NCBI RefSeq assembly: GCF_947179165.1 | Contig: NC_077237.1 | Location: forward strand, 14,164,235-14,228,234 | Direction: 5' to 3' | Length of the DNA: 64,000 bases | DNA from: Solanum dulcamara | Lineage: Eukaryota; Streptophyta; Magnoliopsida; Solanales; Solanaceae | In this document: positions 36,901 to 48,668 of the stretch, one piece after another | Layout of the letters: each line of letters starts with the position of its first letter | Numbering within the stretch: the first letter of the stretch is position 1 | The notes under the pieces: generated by a model | Database searches by the model: none | Seen by the model: the letters and a program-made list of their open reading frames with translations, nothing else | What the model was told of the DNA's origin: nothing | Program-made: the position numbers and the translations under genes

Positions 36901-39900
36901 CATACCGAACACACCCTAAGTGTTTGCTTGGTAACAACTTCAATTAAGGTGTCTAAATGGTTGTCTATGTATTTGGACTTGCATTAAGAAGAGAGATTGC
37001 TTCCTTTCCAAGTTTTATGATCCCAAGCCATGTTTGGTCCAAGCACAACTCATTTTACAGAATAATTTCCTAATTCATCACACAAGTTACAAGAAATTTG
37101 GCCAAAAAAAAAACCAATCTGGCTGAATACAAACACTAGTTCAACAGGCTACTTCCTTAAAAGACCGAAATTCAGCATTGCTTGAAATTTTGCCTCAACA
37201 CAGTCCTCAAAGGACATAATTACAAAAATCAGGGAGAAGCACAGAATTGTAACATCAAATAACATACCATCTTGGACGTGCATAATTTAAGCTCTAGAAA
37301 CTAAGCATCTTGTTTATTCTGTAGAACACTAGAGACATTTCTTTTGCTTCAGTTCAACAAAAGCTCAGTTAAGCTAGTGCATGTTTTTTTTTTCCTTTCA
37401 TTCTTTTTTAATTGGAGAAATGCACATACAAGATATCTCAGATGACAAACAATTATGTAAATACCCTCTACAATTCTCTGCAGCTATGAACTTAAAGAAA
37501 GGAACTTCACTGACATCCTCACCGACACAAGATGTTTCAGGTCAGGGTTATGTACCCAGGGTTAATCTGATAAACTACTCCATTTGAGAATTATTAAATT
37601 ATCGAACATCATAGCATATACATGGATAATGTTAATATCTGCCAAACAAATGCAAATCTCAGGTGTTTCATTTTGATAAGGAAGACCAGCTCAGGTGCTT
37701 CATTGGGTCCCAGATTCACTTTAAAACTTATTTGCAATGCAATCTTGAGAGCAAACAGAAAAGACATGTTTTCCTCATTTTGGCATGAATCTTTTACCAC
37801 TGGAGGTTTCAATTCTGAACCAAAAAATTGTATATCATTTTACAAATATATTGTGACCAGGTGCTTCATTGGGTAGCAGATTCACTTCAGTGGTTATTTA
37901 CAGTGTAATCATGAGGGTAAACAGATAAGACAGATTTCCTTGTTTATTGGCATGAATCTTTTACCTCTAGATAGTTTCAATTTTGAAAATAAGCTTAAGA
38001 GTTCTCATACCAGGATTTAGAAGACTCAGTTGGCAACCAAAGCAATTGTTTGGTAACTTGTGAAGATCTTTCAGAACGGAGGGTGAAATGTCATCAAATG
38101 GCCTTATTGGGAAGAGATGATGATATGACCTTGCCAAATGTGGAGAAGATACAAGGGTCAGTCCGCAGATGCAACACTCAGTAGGCAGCTCACATATGCG
38201 TGCTTTGCATCTCGGACAAGTGTATCCACCACCAACTTTAGCCTCTTTATGGCATGAACAAATTGAAATGACACCCTCTGCTGTTCTTTGGGGGAACCCC
38301 ATCTTGATCAAATTTGCAACAGCGAACTCTGCAATAGCTGGAGGAGGTGGAGCATGCTCCAATACTAACTCTTTTAAATGAAGCTGACAGAGCAATACAC
38401 AAAGAATCAAATTATAAAAAGTTTTAACAATATAATGCTTGTCACATATTACGAATCATTCAATGAGACATTTTACATAGTAGGCAATTAGAACCAAATT
38501 TCTCCTAAATTTCCAGCAAAAGATTTCCTTATTCTATTACTTTTTTGTTTCACAAGTTCGCATATTATCATTACTTCAGAGCGCAATTATCTATTCCTTA
38601 CCTCATCCAATGCAACAAAATACATTCCACCAGTCTCTTGGCAGAGATGCTTGCATATGTAGAGTTCTGCAGAGAGACCAATTACTGAGCACCTTATCTT
38701 AAACGCTTTGCATTTTTGGATGGTTTCCAGTATATCCCCCGGATCACATGTGCTAAGAGCTGAATACAAGATAAGGACTTCACGATGACCATAAGATGGA
38801 ATTTGATTTAGGAGATCACACACAAGATCTAGGCCATTCTGAAGGGATGCATCACCTGAGGTCCCCAATTTACCCATCAATGCTTTGATATGAGCCTCAG
38901 GACTGCCACCAAGATCTGTTAAGCAATGAGCTACTCCATCTTTCAAGATCACCAAGCCAATTTGACTCAGGGGATTCTGGTCAAAAAATTCTCTTATAAA
39001 AGCCTCCACTTGCCTAGCAACTACAACCATTCGGCTTGGTTTATAATCCATTTCTGCAGCAGCCTGAAATTCAAAATTCAAGTGAGCAATTATTAACTCA
39101 AAAGTTGTATAAAGTTCAAGATATTATGAGACATTAGTGCCTTTCTTTCAAAAGTCATTCTTAAAATCATCCAGACTTAATTGAAATGAATGCTAAAAGT
39201 CTCTTTTACTATATCTAGATTTCTAGTACTCAAAGCATTTCAATTTTCTTCTAGCTTTCCAAGTTGGCTTGGGCGTTGCGGAACTATAAGCGTATAATAA
39301 AAGTATCAAGTAGATAAAACCAATTCTCAGAAAAAATTCAAGCAATGTGAAAAAAAGAAAACTAGGAAAATGTCACAAAAAAAAAAAAGATGCTGACAAC
39401 TTGAAAGGGGAACTATCAGCAAAAAGTTTACATGCAAATGTTTAAGATTGTTTATTGCAGCACCTCGTCACTGATAAAAGAAAACATCTAATGCAGTGAT
39501 AAGCACAATCCAATTAAGGGACATTTTCAAAAGGCAATATTGTCTTAGACACACTGAATTCACAATTTTATCTCAGAAATTCAAAACATGGTTTAGAGAA
39601 ATCAATGTGAGGTGATGTTCAAGCATACATGGTGACATCAAAACTGAAAGTGGGTATTCGCTTGAATATTCATTAGATTCACTGATCAAAGACGACCCAA
39701 TTGCATAGCAAACAGCAGTGCGATTTTCTGAAAAAGTTATTCAGAGTGTTGGTTTCTCAAGCCATTACAAGAAACAGAAATATACTTAGCCTTATCAATA
39801 TCTCATAGCATAATAAACTAGTTGCAATCACTAAATCTTAGACACAAATAGAAATCCATAAAACTAAGAGCTGCTGGTTCTTTGAAAGGACCATATCGTA

Positions 39901-40383
39901 TTCCTTCTTAAGAAACAATTTGCTAGCATCGAAAGGAGATCAACAGATTGTCTGGGAAATTGGACCCGATTAACTTCTTCCGGAGACAACTCATTTACAA
40001 ACAGATAACTATAGATACTTAAATAATTATTTCATATCTTGCAACGAAAAATTAAACCTTTAAATGTCAGTAACCAACTACAGTAATGCAGTTATTGTGC
40101 AATCATATAGGATTTTACATACCCTGGAGAAATCAATGATAATGTAGAGGTACCGAATCAGACCCTTCTGAATTCGCGCAGCAGTTGCAGTGCGGAGACG
40201 TCGTCGATACTGAGCATGGGATAGAGTTTTGTTGTCAATTGGACGAAGGAGTCCTGATTCATCCTCTTGCAAAGACTCCCATGATCTTTCATCTGCATAA
40301 GTTCTTTCCCATGCTTCTCGACCTCTCCCATTTTCCTCCTCATCCTCCTCTTCTTGATTAAATCGTTTTTCTTCATTGTTCAT
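33983..40383 (-). CDS. GTF2H2: general transcription factor IIH subunit 2 (p44/SSL1)
   Basis: This is a core subunit of TFIIH, which opens promoters for RNA polymerase II and unwinds DNA in nucleotide excision repair; in other eukaryotes p44 binds and stimulates the XPD helicase. Hand-joined coding exons are 40123-40383, 38602-39063, 38011-38383 and 33983-34131, giving 414 residues with a TGA stop, close to family length. An acidic N-terminus precedes the SSL1/VWA domain (about residues 78-245, IIIDFSRAAAEMD, then [13 protein letters not shown]). A zinc-binding region follows (CPRC at 297-300, CCIC at 311-314, then [12 protein letters not shown]), and the C-terminal C4-type finger has CPNC 375-378, CLDC 383-386 and CPGC 397-400. 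The start is chosen from the acidic N-terminus. A splice-acceptor-like TCTAACAG lies just upstream of the ATG, so a 5'-untranslated exon is likely. Intron 3 is 3.9 kb and full of transposons. Confidence 0.95.
34840..36369 (+). mobile_element. RTE-like LINE, 5'-truncated, interrupted by a second RTE
   Basis: This insertion lies in GTF2H2 intron 3, antisense to the gene. It is bounded by an 11-bp duplication TATTGTTGGGC (34829-34839 and 36370-36380). It ends with the plant RTE-type tail CCCCAACTTGCTTGGGACTGAGG then TTG repeats. A decayed reverse-transcriptase C-terminus is visible near 34870-35000 ([16 protein letters not shown]). The second RTE (35162-36061) splits it. Confidence 0.85.
35162..36061 (-). 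mobile_element. RTE LINE, 5'-truncated, nested insertion
   Basis: A 13-bp duplication GATAAGGGCACAA (35149-35161 and 36062-36074) bounds this 900-bp insertion. On the minus strand it carries 128 intact codons of an RTE reverse-transcriptase C-terminus (35582-35968; motifs [49 protein letters not shown]). A 3' end with CCCTACCCTCCCCAGACCCC and a TTG-rich tail follows. The 5' part is missing, which is usual for target-primed insertion. Confidence 0.9.
37690..37985. repeat. imperfect tandem duplication in GTF2H2 intron 3
   Basis: Units about 37690-37815 and 37857-37985 share GGTGCTTCATTGGGT, CAGATTCACTT, TGGCATGAATCTTTTACC and a closing TTTCAATT. The second unit ends about 25 bp from the donor side of exon 3 (exon edge 38011). 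Confidence 0.75.
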
Positions 40384-40480
40384 TTCCCTGTTAGATATAA
40401 TGCAAACTCTTAATAAGACGACCAGATACTTGAGAAACTAATTGACAAACTCAATATTATGTGTGTGTTCTGAGCTCTTT

Positions 40481-40710
40481 TATTTTTTATGATAAGGGAA
40501 ACCCGCAGCCGCTACCCTTTGGGTGCGCACAGGGTAAAAACTCCGCTCCTATGCAATAGCTCGCAAACCATACAGGAGAGGTGACCCGCACTAGGCAAGT
40601 CCGATGCGACGAGCTTGACCCAGAAGGCAAACCCCTTGCTTTTGCTGGCAAGGGGTTTCGAACTTGAGACCTCCAACATGGAAGTCCAAGCCCAAACCAC
40701 TGAGCTCTTT
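40481..40710 (-). repeat. tRNA-derived SINE (SolS-type)
   Basis: Minus-strand A-box GCTCAGTGGTTTGGGC and B-box GGTCTCAAGTTCGAAACCC are well preserved near the right end. The body is GC-rich (GGTCACCTCTCC, GGGTAGCGGCTGCGGGTTTCCC) and ends TATCATAAAA. Direct repeats CTGAGCTCTTT lie at 40470-40480 and 40700-40710 and probably mark the target duplication, though the right copy overlaps the SINE start. It lies upstream of the GTF2H2 start codon, in its promoter or 5' intron. Confidence 0.85.
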
Positions 40711-40906
40711 CCATTACACATCCTTATTGTATGCACTATTTTCCAATTTGCACCTATTCCTTTGCCATTTCTATACTTCACTTTTCCCCCTAAAGTGTGT
40801 CGCACCCCATTTTCTCGCAAAAGCGGGTTTCAACATGTGACAACTCTTTTAATGGGATAAAAGAGAAGAGTCGTCACCTAATGGGTTAAGGTGTGTTAGG
40901 ACACCT

Positions 40907-41134
40907 AAAATATTTTTTGATAATTGCGGTGTCCGGGCCAGCTTACGTGCACCTCTACTAATTCCACAGGATACCTGTCACCTCTTATTAGCAAGAGGTA
41001 CCAAGTAACGTCCACCAAGACTAGAACAAATGGGATGAAATCACCTAGTTTTTTGTCTCTGCTAGGATTTGAACTTGAGACCTTAGGGTTCTCAATCCAC
41101 TTCATTGACCACTATGCCACACTCTTGATTGCAC
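40907..41134 (-). repeat. TS-type SINE
   Basis: The minus strand has A-box TGGCATAGTGGTCAATG, B-box GGTCTCAAGTTCAAATCC, and the TS body motifs GGTGGACGTTAC, GTGACAGGTATCC and GCTGGCCCGGACACC, ending in TATCAAAAAA. TS SINEs are known from tobacco and other Solanaceae, which supports the host family. Flanks GTTAGGACACCT (40895-40906) and GTTAGGGCACCT (41135-41146) form a 12-bp duplication with one mismatch. Confidence 0.9.
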
Positions 41135-41146
41135 GTTAGGGCACCT

Positions 41147-42646
41147 ATTTACTACAACTAATTGCAAATAATTCCATTTACTACTATCCGCAACCTGAGA
41201 TCGGTTAAGAGTTCAGATTACCTCAAAAGAAAAGTGTTAGGTACCATTCGAGATCCACAATGCCCCTCTGAATTTAAACTAGGTGGGATTTAAGTGCTTG
41301 AGCTAAATAATTCTAAATGACCTAGATGATTAAAGATTCAAGTTAATTATATCAACCCGAGTGAGATAACTGATTAAGTGTACAATTTACTGTTAATAAT
41401 TAATGCTAGAATGAAGCTAGGTGTTGAAGTAGAAATATGGTTTGGAAAAATTAAGAGAGGAAGCTTCATTGATAAAGAAAATACATATAATATTTGTACA
41501 AGGAAAATAGACATAAAAGGAAGAAGAAACAACTGAGACTACAACAGACAAAGGTTTTCATTGACAAAAGGAATTTGAATTTTGAATACAATATCTTTAC
41601 AAAGGTAAGCCTACGAATTAAAAAATAAAAATAATAAAACTTGAATAAATTAACACTTATCTACAAACAACAACAACACATGCCCAATGTAATCCCACAA
41701 GTTGGGTCTGGGGAGGGTGGTGTGTAACGTAGCCTTACCCCTACCTTGTGAAGGTAGAGACATATCAAAATTAGTAAGAAAAGGAAATAGAGTAATGAGG
41801 AAACCATATAGAAAATAATGGAGAAAAGAACAGTAGCAATAACAAATAGTATGCTAACCGAAGCAGAGGAAACAAAAGGGTAACAATAAAATTGAATAAT
41901 AAGGTAATAGGAGCGTACTAATGATAATACTGATACGGGGAACTCGGCAACACTCGACTACTCAGGAACATAAGAACATAAACACGAAATTACAACCAAG
42001 ATGTAAAAATTCTACAAAGAAAAATATTTGAGTTTTGTTGACAATGACGAAAATAGTAAGTAAAAAAAAGAGAAATAGAAAGAAAAATGAACATGAGGGA
42101 GATGAATGTGAAGTCTAAAATAGTAAGAAGGAGAAATAGAGAGAAATAAACACGAGGGGAGGGCCGAATACAATCCCCTTCTCAATGGAAAAAATACATA
42201 TGAATTTGGAATTAAGAGTAAGTCCATTACTTAGAGTATCGAGAGCAACAATGTAACATGTTACCATGATTTTGTGTACTATGGAAATTAAGGTGATTAA
42301 ACACAGAGACATACTTATATGTTTAGGGCAAAATTTAGTTTGAGGCTTTCTCTTTTAGAATTGGTAACATTAGTTTGAGGCTTTTGACTTCAAGTATTCA
42401 AGACGAGATACAAAATAGAAACAAATAGAATCAAATAGAAATAACAATATTTTTTAATGCAGAATACAAATATAAATGTTTACACCTCTACACATGAGGG
42501 GGTAAGCTCCTAGGTTATAAAAGTGCGGAGAACGAAGATCTAGAATAAAATGAATTAAATAATATTAATTTCTGCTTCATACTGCTGGAACCGTTAATGC
42601 CTCGCATAATCAACATTTTAATGGGGAAAAAAACATGAGAAATTTG
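41147..42646. other. intergenic stretch with one RTE 3'-end copy
   Basis: No gene is recognised. At about 41672-41765 there is another minus-oriented RTE 3'-end/SINE-like fragment (CAACAACAACACATGCCC, TCTGGGGAGGGTGG, CTACCTTGTGAAGGTAGAGA). The rest is AT-rich, with a purine-rich stretch at 42050-42170 that produces meaningless frames. Confidence 0.6.
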
Positions 42647-43204
42647 GTCAGATATTTGGTTCGAATGGGTGGAAAGAAGTCAGAACTTGATGCGCAGAAC
42701 CACTATTAACAAGAAACCAAGGAATGGATCGTTTTTTCTCTACGAGAAGCCTCAAGGGAGGACGATACGCATACGAGAAGATGGAAGATGAATGAACAGT
42801 TTGCAGATTTCTTTTGCTCGAGAAAACATAACAGTTTTGGCAGATTCATTAGTATTGTAACAGAACAAGGGGGGAAAAGATCTGCCACATAAATTATGAG
42901 AAGTTTTAATTATACTTCAAAAGATCTGCCAAAAAAAAAAAAATTACAGGAAGTAAGATGCACACAAACTCGATGTGTCTCCGATATCAGTACTTGACAA
43001 CGAAGTTTGTGTCCGTACATTATTCTTTGTTGGAATTTATTTGGTTGTTATTCTTGGCATGCATTGTTCCTCTTTCCTTATATAGGTTGGTTAATGCTAT
43101 TCTTCTTATTACCCACAACCTTGAAACCTAGACAAATCCTAAAAACTGTATACACAAACATAAATCTCAACAGCTAACAGTGTCAAGAAGCTTTCTCGAC
43201 TATA

Positions 43205-43366
43205 CAACAACAACAACAACAAACCCAGTGTAATCCCACCATGTGGGGTCTGGGGAGGGTAGAGTGTACGCAGACCTAACCCCCACCTTAAAAGGTAAGG
43301 CGGCTGTTTCCGAAAGACCCTCGGCTTAAGAGAGAAGAACAAGGGAGGAGAAACAAGGGAAACAAG
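43205..43366 (-). repeat. RTE 3'-end insertion in the left arm
   Basis: The insert is (CAA)n, then CCCAGTGTAATCCCACC, TCTGGGGAGGGTAGAGTG and GGCTGTTTCCGAAAGACC. Flanking duplication CTATA lies at 43200-43204 and 43367-43371. The paralogous stretch at 61225-61260 lacks the insert and reads straight through (TTTCTCGAATATATGGCATG), an empty site. The mirror copy is at 48669-48830. Confidence 0.85.
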
Positions 43367-44239
43367 CTATATGGAATGAATTTGCAGCGAACTTACTGAA
43401 ACCTATATACATTTAATGCTGACTTACCTTTTCTTATTTTATTTTCATAGTTTTTGTAAACTCACTCTTCTAATATAGTAGAAATAAGCTAAATTCTGCA
43501 ACGACATAAACATTGGGCCCGTGCTTGCACGGGCTAATATCATCTAGTCCTACTATTTAGAAAAGCAACTTAAGAGGCAGGATCGGGAAGTATTGTTGTG
43601 AACCCAGATAGTATATGGATGACAGTGAGGCAACCACGGCAGATAAGAAAATTATTCAGCTGAGACGGGGCACAAGGGTATAATTACCACTTAGAAGACT
43701 TGTTGAGTTTGTGCGAAAGAAGGGTAGCAAAACGTGATGGGCAAGTATGGGTGGAGGCAGCATATGAAAGATAGTAAAGTTTGTTATAAGTGGCTATCAA
43801 GAGTCATAACAAACAAGGCTATTCTTGTGTATTGGTATTCTGCCATCTCATCTATTTTTTCTGCTTTATTTCTCGTATCAAATCCTCTCTACTTAATTCA
43901 GACTCTGTTCTATTGTTTCATTGATATTAGTGGCTTGTAATTCCATTTAGTTAAAGCTAATATACACTCTTAGGGATGAATACAAAATTAAAACTTTCGG
44001 TGACTTCCTATACCTCGAACCTCCCCTTCATCCTCCCAAAAGAAGGAACCTCTACTGCATAAAAATCAAAACTTTCACCATCACAAGCATTCTCAAGTTC
44101 AAAAAACATAAAAAATTATGTTGCATCCAACTAAACAAAAACTAATTCACCAACTTCAATATTCTATTTACAATTCAAAATTCTTTGATGTAATTGCAAT
44201 TAACAACCAAAAAAACAACAAGGGAAGAGAAAAAATTAC

Positions 44240-44372
44240 TTGAGAGAGAGACCACGGAGGTTAGATGAAAAAGAGATTGATGTGGGGTTGAGTGAATCAG
44301 AATGAAGTCCAGGAATGGTCAGTCTTGAACCAATTCTTGATGAACCCAGTACAGAAAAAAAATGTTTGTCGC
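44240..44372 (-). pseudogene. degraded copy of a plastid-targeting first exon
   Basis: This is the same exon-like sequence as 59186-59319 and 62228-62361. The start codon has become GCG and the serine-rich start is altered by a run of T residues, so translation from this copy is not expected. Downstream residues (GSSRIGSRLTIPGLHSDSLNP) are still recognisable. The mirror copy is at 47663-47795. Confidence 0.65.
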
Positions 44373-44470
44373 TTGGTGTGGGATCTATATCCACTTTCAA
44401 AGTTGGGTTTCAATTTGAGGCTATATTACCTTAATACCCTTTTTATTTATTTAACCATTCTATTAAATTT

Positions 44471-45590
44471 TGAGTTAATAGTTAAAAGTTCATTTAAACT
44501 TGATACATTTTGAGCCCGTTTGGATGGGCTTATAAAAGTTATACATTTTGAGCCCGTTTGGATGGACTTAAAAAAAGTAACTTTTATGTATGAAGTGCTC
44601 TTAGAACTTTGAAGTGCTGAAAGTTATTTTTATAAATAAGCAGTTGAGTGTTTGGATAAAAATGCTTAAATGAGGAAAATGATGTGAATTTTAGGGTTAA
44701 AAGAATAAAAAGGGTAGTTTGGGAATTTAGTTAAAATATAAGGGATATAAAAGTAATTTCCATGGTCAAAGAAAATGACTTTAAGGACTTAGAAAAAAAA
44801 AAGTTCATTTTTGACTGACTTTAAAAACTTTATGACTTAAAGTTATCATTAGGCAAATACGTTTAAAAGCTAAAAAGTGGTTTTAAGTTGATTTTGACCA
44901 ACTTAAAGACCATCCAAACAGGCTCTTTATTTGGACACATAAATTATGAGAAGTTTTAATTATCCTTCAAACACGGATTTTTGAAACTGTTTACCTCCTA
45001 AATTATGAGAAATCTTAATTACCCCCTTAGATATAAATTTTTGAAACTATTTATTTCTAAGATGTTCCAAGGCACAAAAAAATTTACTATGTCTAATTTA
45101 TACGACTCACTTTCCATTTTAGGTAATTTCTAAAGAAATGTCTGCATTTTTTTATTTAGTAAAAATTTATTTTTTGTTTCTATTTATATAATGTAGTTTG
45201 ATTTGAAATGAAGTTTAAGAAAGACGTGGTATAAAATAAGTCATAAATATTTATGTGTCAATAATTATTTCATTAGGGGTAAAATAAAAATTTTAAAGTT
45301 AAATTTTTACTAAATATAAAAATGTGTCCTTCCTTTTGGGATTGACTAAAAAAGAAAGCGACTCATATAGATTGAAATAGAATAATTTTTTTAATCATGT
45401 GGCATATTAGGGTACAAATAATTTCAAAAATTCATGTTTGAGAGGGTAATTGGGACTTTTCATAGTTGAGGGAGTAAATAGTTCCAAAAATCCATATTTA
45501 AGAAAATAATTAAGACTTTTCATAATTTAGAGGTGCGTTTAATAAAATATGTCAAATTTAAAAAGGCCTTCAACATTAACTTAAATTTTT
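44471..45590. repeat. foldback element, family A, with a MITE inside
   Basis: The left end (GAGTTAATAGTTAAAAG...TTAAACTTG) and right end (inverse, GTCAAATTTAAAAAGGC...TTAACTT) match the family of 27098-27735. The MITE at 44550-44925 interrupts it near the left end. The inverted-duplication boundary at 45495 falls about 95 bp before the right end, so this copy is complete while its mirror copy is cut. Confidence 0.7.
44550..44925. repeat. Tourist-like MITE (left arm)
   Basis: Termini are GAGCCCGTTTGGATGGAC and the inverse of GAGCCTGTTTGGATGGTC, flanked by TTT on both sides. A partial duplicate of the left end lies at 44512-44549. The same family is at 47110-47485 (mirror) and 56790-57170. A 3-bp duplication and GxGCCCGTTTGG ends suggest PIF/Harbinger. 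Confidence 0.75.
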
Positions 45591-46539
45591 TTAAAAAGAA
45601 AAAATCAAGGAAAGGCAACTTTTGAAAGCACTGATTGGGACTTGTGTTTCCGAAGAGTTGTGATGCTTAAATAGATTAGAATGAAATAAGATAAAAACTT
45701 CACAGTATTTTACTACTAACATGTAACTAAAACCCCACAAAATAAAAATTATGCCCTACAGTGAGCATTTCTTCATCTTGAGTTATTATTTTAGTAGAAT
45801 CTCTTCTTGCTTTATCCTAGAGGTAATTATAATTGTCCTCACGCTTCTCGATTCCCTTTTTTACTGCTTTGAATTTGTTTTTTTTTTACAAAAATTACTA
45901 TGATTCATTGTTATTATTTTCTTGATAATATAATATGATATTTAAATTATCAATAAAATAATAGCAATGTATGAAGAGAACAAATTTAAAAGAAAATGAT
46001 GAAGTATGTTATCTTTAAAAAAAATGTTGCATACCAATTTTTCTATTACTTTACTTTACTATATATAAAACCAAAAAAATTAAAAAAATATTCCAACCAT
46101 TTCAATCATCTCGAGTTTTCTATGGTAGTCATACGGCTCGATTAATTTTAGTATTTTTTATTAGTCACATAGAAATTGTCATCTCTTTTAATCATATATG
46201 TTAATCTCAAGGAGAAAATGTCTGAAATTTTATGACATGTTGAGTGAATGTGTATAATTAAAGAAAATGTCATATTTTAAGTAGTTAATTTAACTATCTA
46301 ATTGATAAATGAGAACACATGCAAACAAAATTAATCTAAAATTTGAATCGAAAGTGTCTAAATGAACACTTTATTAGTTGTTGAGGTGCTCAATTGAAAC
46401 ATAGCATAGTTTGAGTATCTAAATAAAACATGGAAAATAGTTCAAAACACACTCCTACTATGACCGAAATTGTTGTTACACACTCCAACTTTGCGGGATA
46501 ACACCCATGGACTATTTCTAACTAAAATTTCTAACACCC
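45496..46539. other. unique spacer of the inverted duplication
   Basis: This 1044-bp stretch has no gene and no self-complementarity comparable to the arms. Its first 95 bp are the end of the left foldback element. Confidence 0.8.
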
Positions 46540-47109
46540 ATGGATTTTTGGAACTATTTACTCCCTCAACTATGAAAAGTCCCAATTACCCTCTCAAACA
46601 TGAATTTTTGAAATTATTTGTACCCTAATATGCCACATGATTAAAAAAATTATTCTATTTCAATCTATATGAGTCGCTTTCTTTTTTAGTCAATCCCAAA
46701 AGGAAGGACACATTTTTATATTTAGTAAAAATTTAACTTTAAAATTTTTATTTTACCCCTAATGAAATAATTATTGACACATAAATATTTATGACTTATT
46801 TTATACCACGTCTTTCTTAAACTTCATTTCAAATCAAACTACATTATATAAATAGAAACAAAAAATAAATTTTTACTAAATAAAAAAATGCAGACATTTC
46901 TTTAGAAATTACCTAAAATGGAAAGTGAGTCGTATAAATTAGACATAGTAAATTTTTTTGTGCCTTGGAACATCTTAGAAATAAATAGTTTCAAAAATTT
47001 ATATCTAAGGGGGTAATTAAGATTTCTCATAATTTAGGAGGTAAACAGTTTCAAAAATCCGTGTTTGAAGGATAATTAAAACTTCTCATAATTTATGTGT
47101 CCAAATAAA

Positions 47110-47485
47110 GAGCCTGTTTGGATGGTCTTTAAGTTGGTCAAAATCAACTTAAAACCACTTTTTAGCTTTTAAACGTATTTGCCTAATGATAACTTTAAGT
47201 CATAAAGTTTTTAAAGTCAGTCAAAAATGAACTTTTTTTTTTCTAAGTCCTTAAAGTCATTTTCTTTGACCATGGAAATTACTTTTATATCCCTTATATT
47301 TTAACTAAATTCCCAAACTACCCTTTTTATTCTTTTAACCCTAAAATTCACATCATTTTCCTCATTTAAGCATTTTTATCCAAACACTCAACTGCTTATT
47401 TATAAAAATAACTTTCAGCACTTCAAAGTTCTAAGAGCACTTCATACATAAAAGTTACTTTTTTTAAGTCCATCCAAACGGGCTC
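47110..47485. repeat. Tourist-like MITE (right arm, mirror copy)
   Basis: This copy arose through the inverted duplication and not through its own insertion, because its flanks mirror those at 44550-44925 exactly. Confidence 0.75.
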
Positions 47486-48668
47486 AAAATGTATAACTTT
47501 TATAAGCCCATCCAAACGGGCTCAAAATGTATCAAGTTTAAATGAACTTTTAACTATTAACTCAAAATTTAATAGAATGGTTAAATAAATAAAAAGGGTA
47601 TTAAGGTAATATAGCCTCAAATTGAAACCCAACTTTGAAAGTGGATATAGATCCCACACCAAGCGACAAACATTTTTTTTCTGTACTGGGTTCATCAAGA
47701 ATTGGTTCAAGACTGACCATTCCTGGACTTCATTCTGATTCACTCAACCCCACATCAATCTCTTTTTCATCTAACCTCCGTGGTCTCTCTCTCAAGTAAT
47801 TTTTTCTCTTCCCTTGTTGTTTTTTTGGTTGTTAATTGCAATTACATCAAAGAATTTTGAATTGTAAATAGAATATTGAAGTTGGTGAATTAGTTTTTGT
47901 TTAGTTGGATGCAACATAATTTTTTATGTTTTTTGAACTTGAGAATGCTTGTGATGGTGAAAGTTTTGATTTTTATGCAGTAGAGGTTCCTTCTTTTGGG
48001 AGGATGAAGGGGAGGTTCGAGGTATAGGAAGTCACCGAAAGTTTTAATTTTGTATTCATCCCTAAGAGTGTATATTAGCTTTAACTAAATGGAATTACAA
48101 GCCACTAATATCAATGAAACAATAGAACAGAGTCTGAATTAAGTAGAGAGGATTTGATACGAGAAATAAAGCAGAAAAAATAGATGAGATGGCAGAATAC
48201 CAATACACAAGAATAGCCTTGTTTGTTATGACTCTTGATAGCCACTTATAACAAACTTTACTATCTTTCATATGCTGCCTCCACCCATACTTGCCCATCA
48301 CGTTTTGCTACCCTTCTTTCGCACAAACTCAACAAGTCTTCTAAGTGGTAATTATACCCTTGTGCCCCGTCTCAGCTGAATAATTTTCTTATCTGCCGTG
48401 GTTGCCTCACTGTCATCCATATACTATCTGGGTTCACAACAATACTTCCCGATCCTGCCTCTTAAGTTGCTTTTCTAAATAGTAGGACTAGATGATATTA
48501 GCCCGTGCAAGCACGGGCCCAATGTTTATGTCGTTGCAGAATTTAGCTTATTTCTACTATATTAGAAGAGTGAGTTTACAAAAACTATGAAAATAAAATA
48601 AGAAAAGGTAAGTCAGCATTAAATGTATATAGGTTTCAGTAAGTTCGCTGCAAATTCATTCCATATAG

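Larger units (their letters stand above)
42647..45495 (+). repeat. left arm of a large inverted duplication
   Basis: Every base i in this arm pairs with 92035-i in 46540-49388. The two arms have equal length (2849 bp) with no net gap. I noticed only three mismatches: 43167/48868, 43273/48762 and 42743/49292. The arm contains an RTE 3'-end insertion (43205-43366), a degraded first-exon copy (about 44240-44372), a MITE (44550-44925) and most of a foldback element. Confidence 0.95.

Noticed and set aside
40600..41130. Possible tRNA genes
   Set aside because: Good A and B boxes are present, but the cloverleaf is absent, and SINE bodies with flanking duplications explain them.
42010..42312. Hydrophobic minus-strand frames of 65-71 residues
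   Set aside because: They are the complement of a purine-rich stretch and lack conserved features.
43734..48301. Pairs of identical 60-75-residue frames in the two arms
   Set aside because: They are identical only because the DNA is an inverted duplication. None has a known domain, and the third copy at 61-62 kb breaks most of them.
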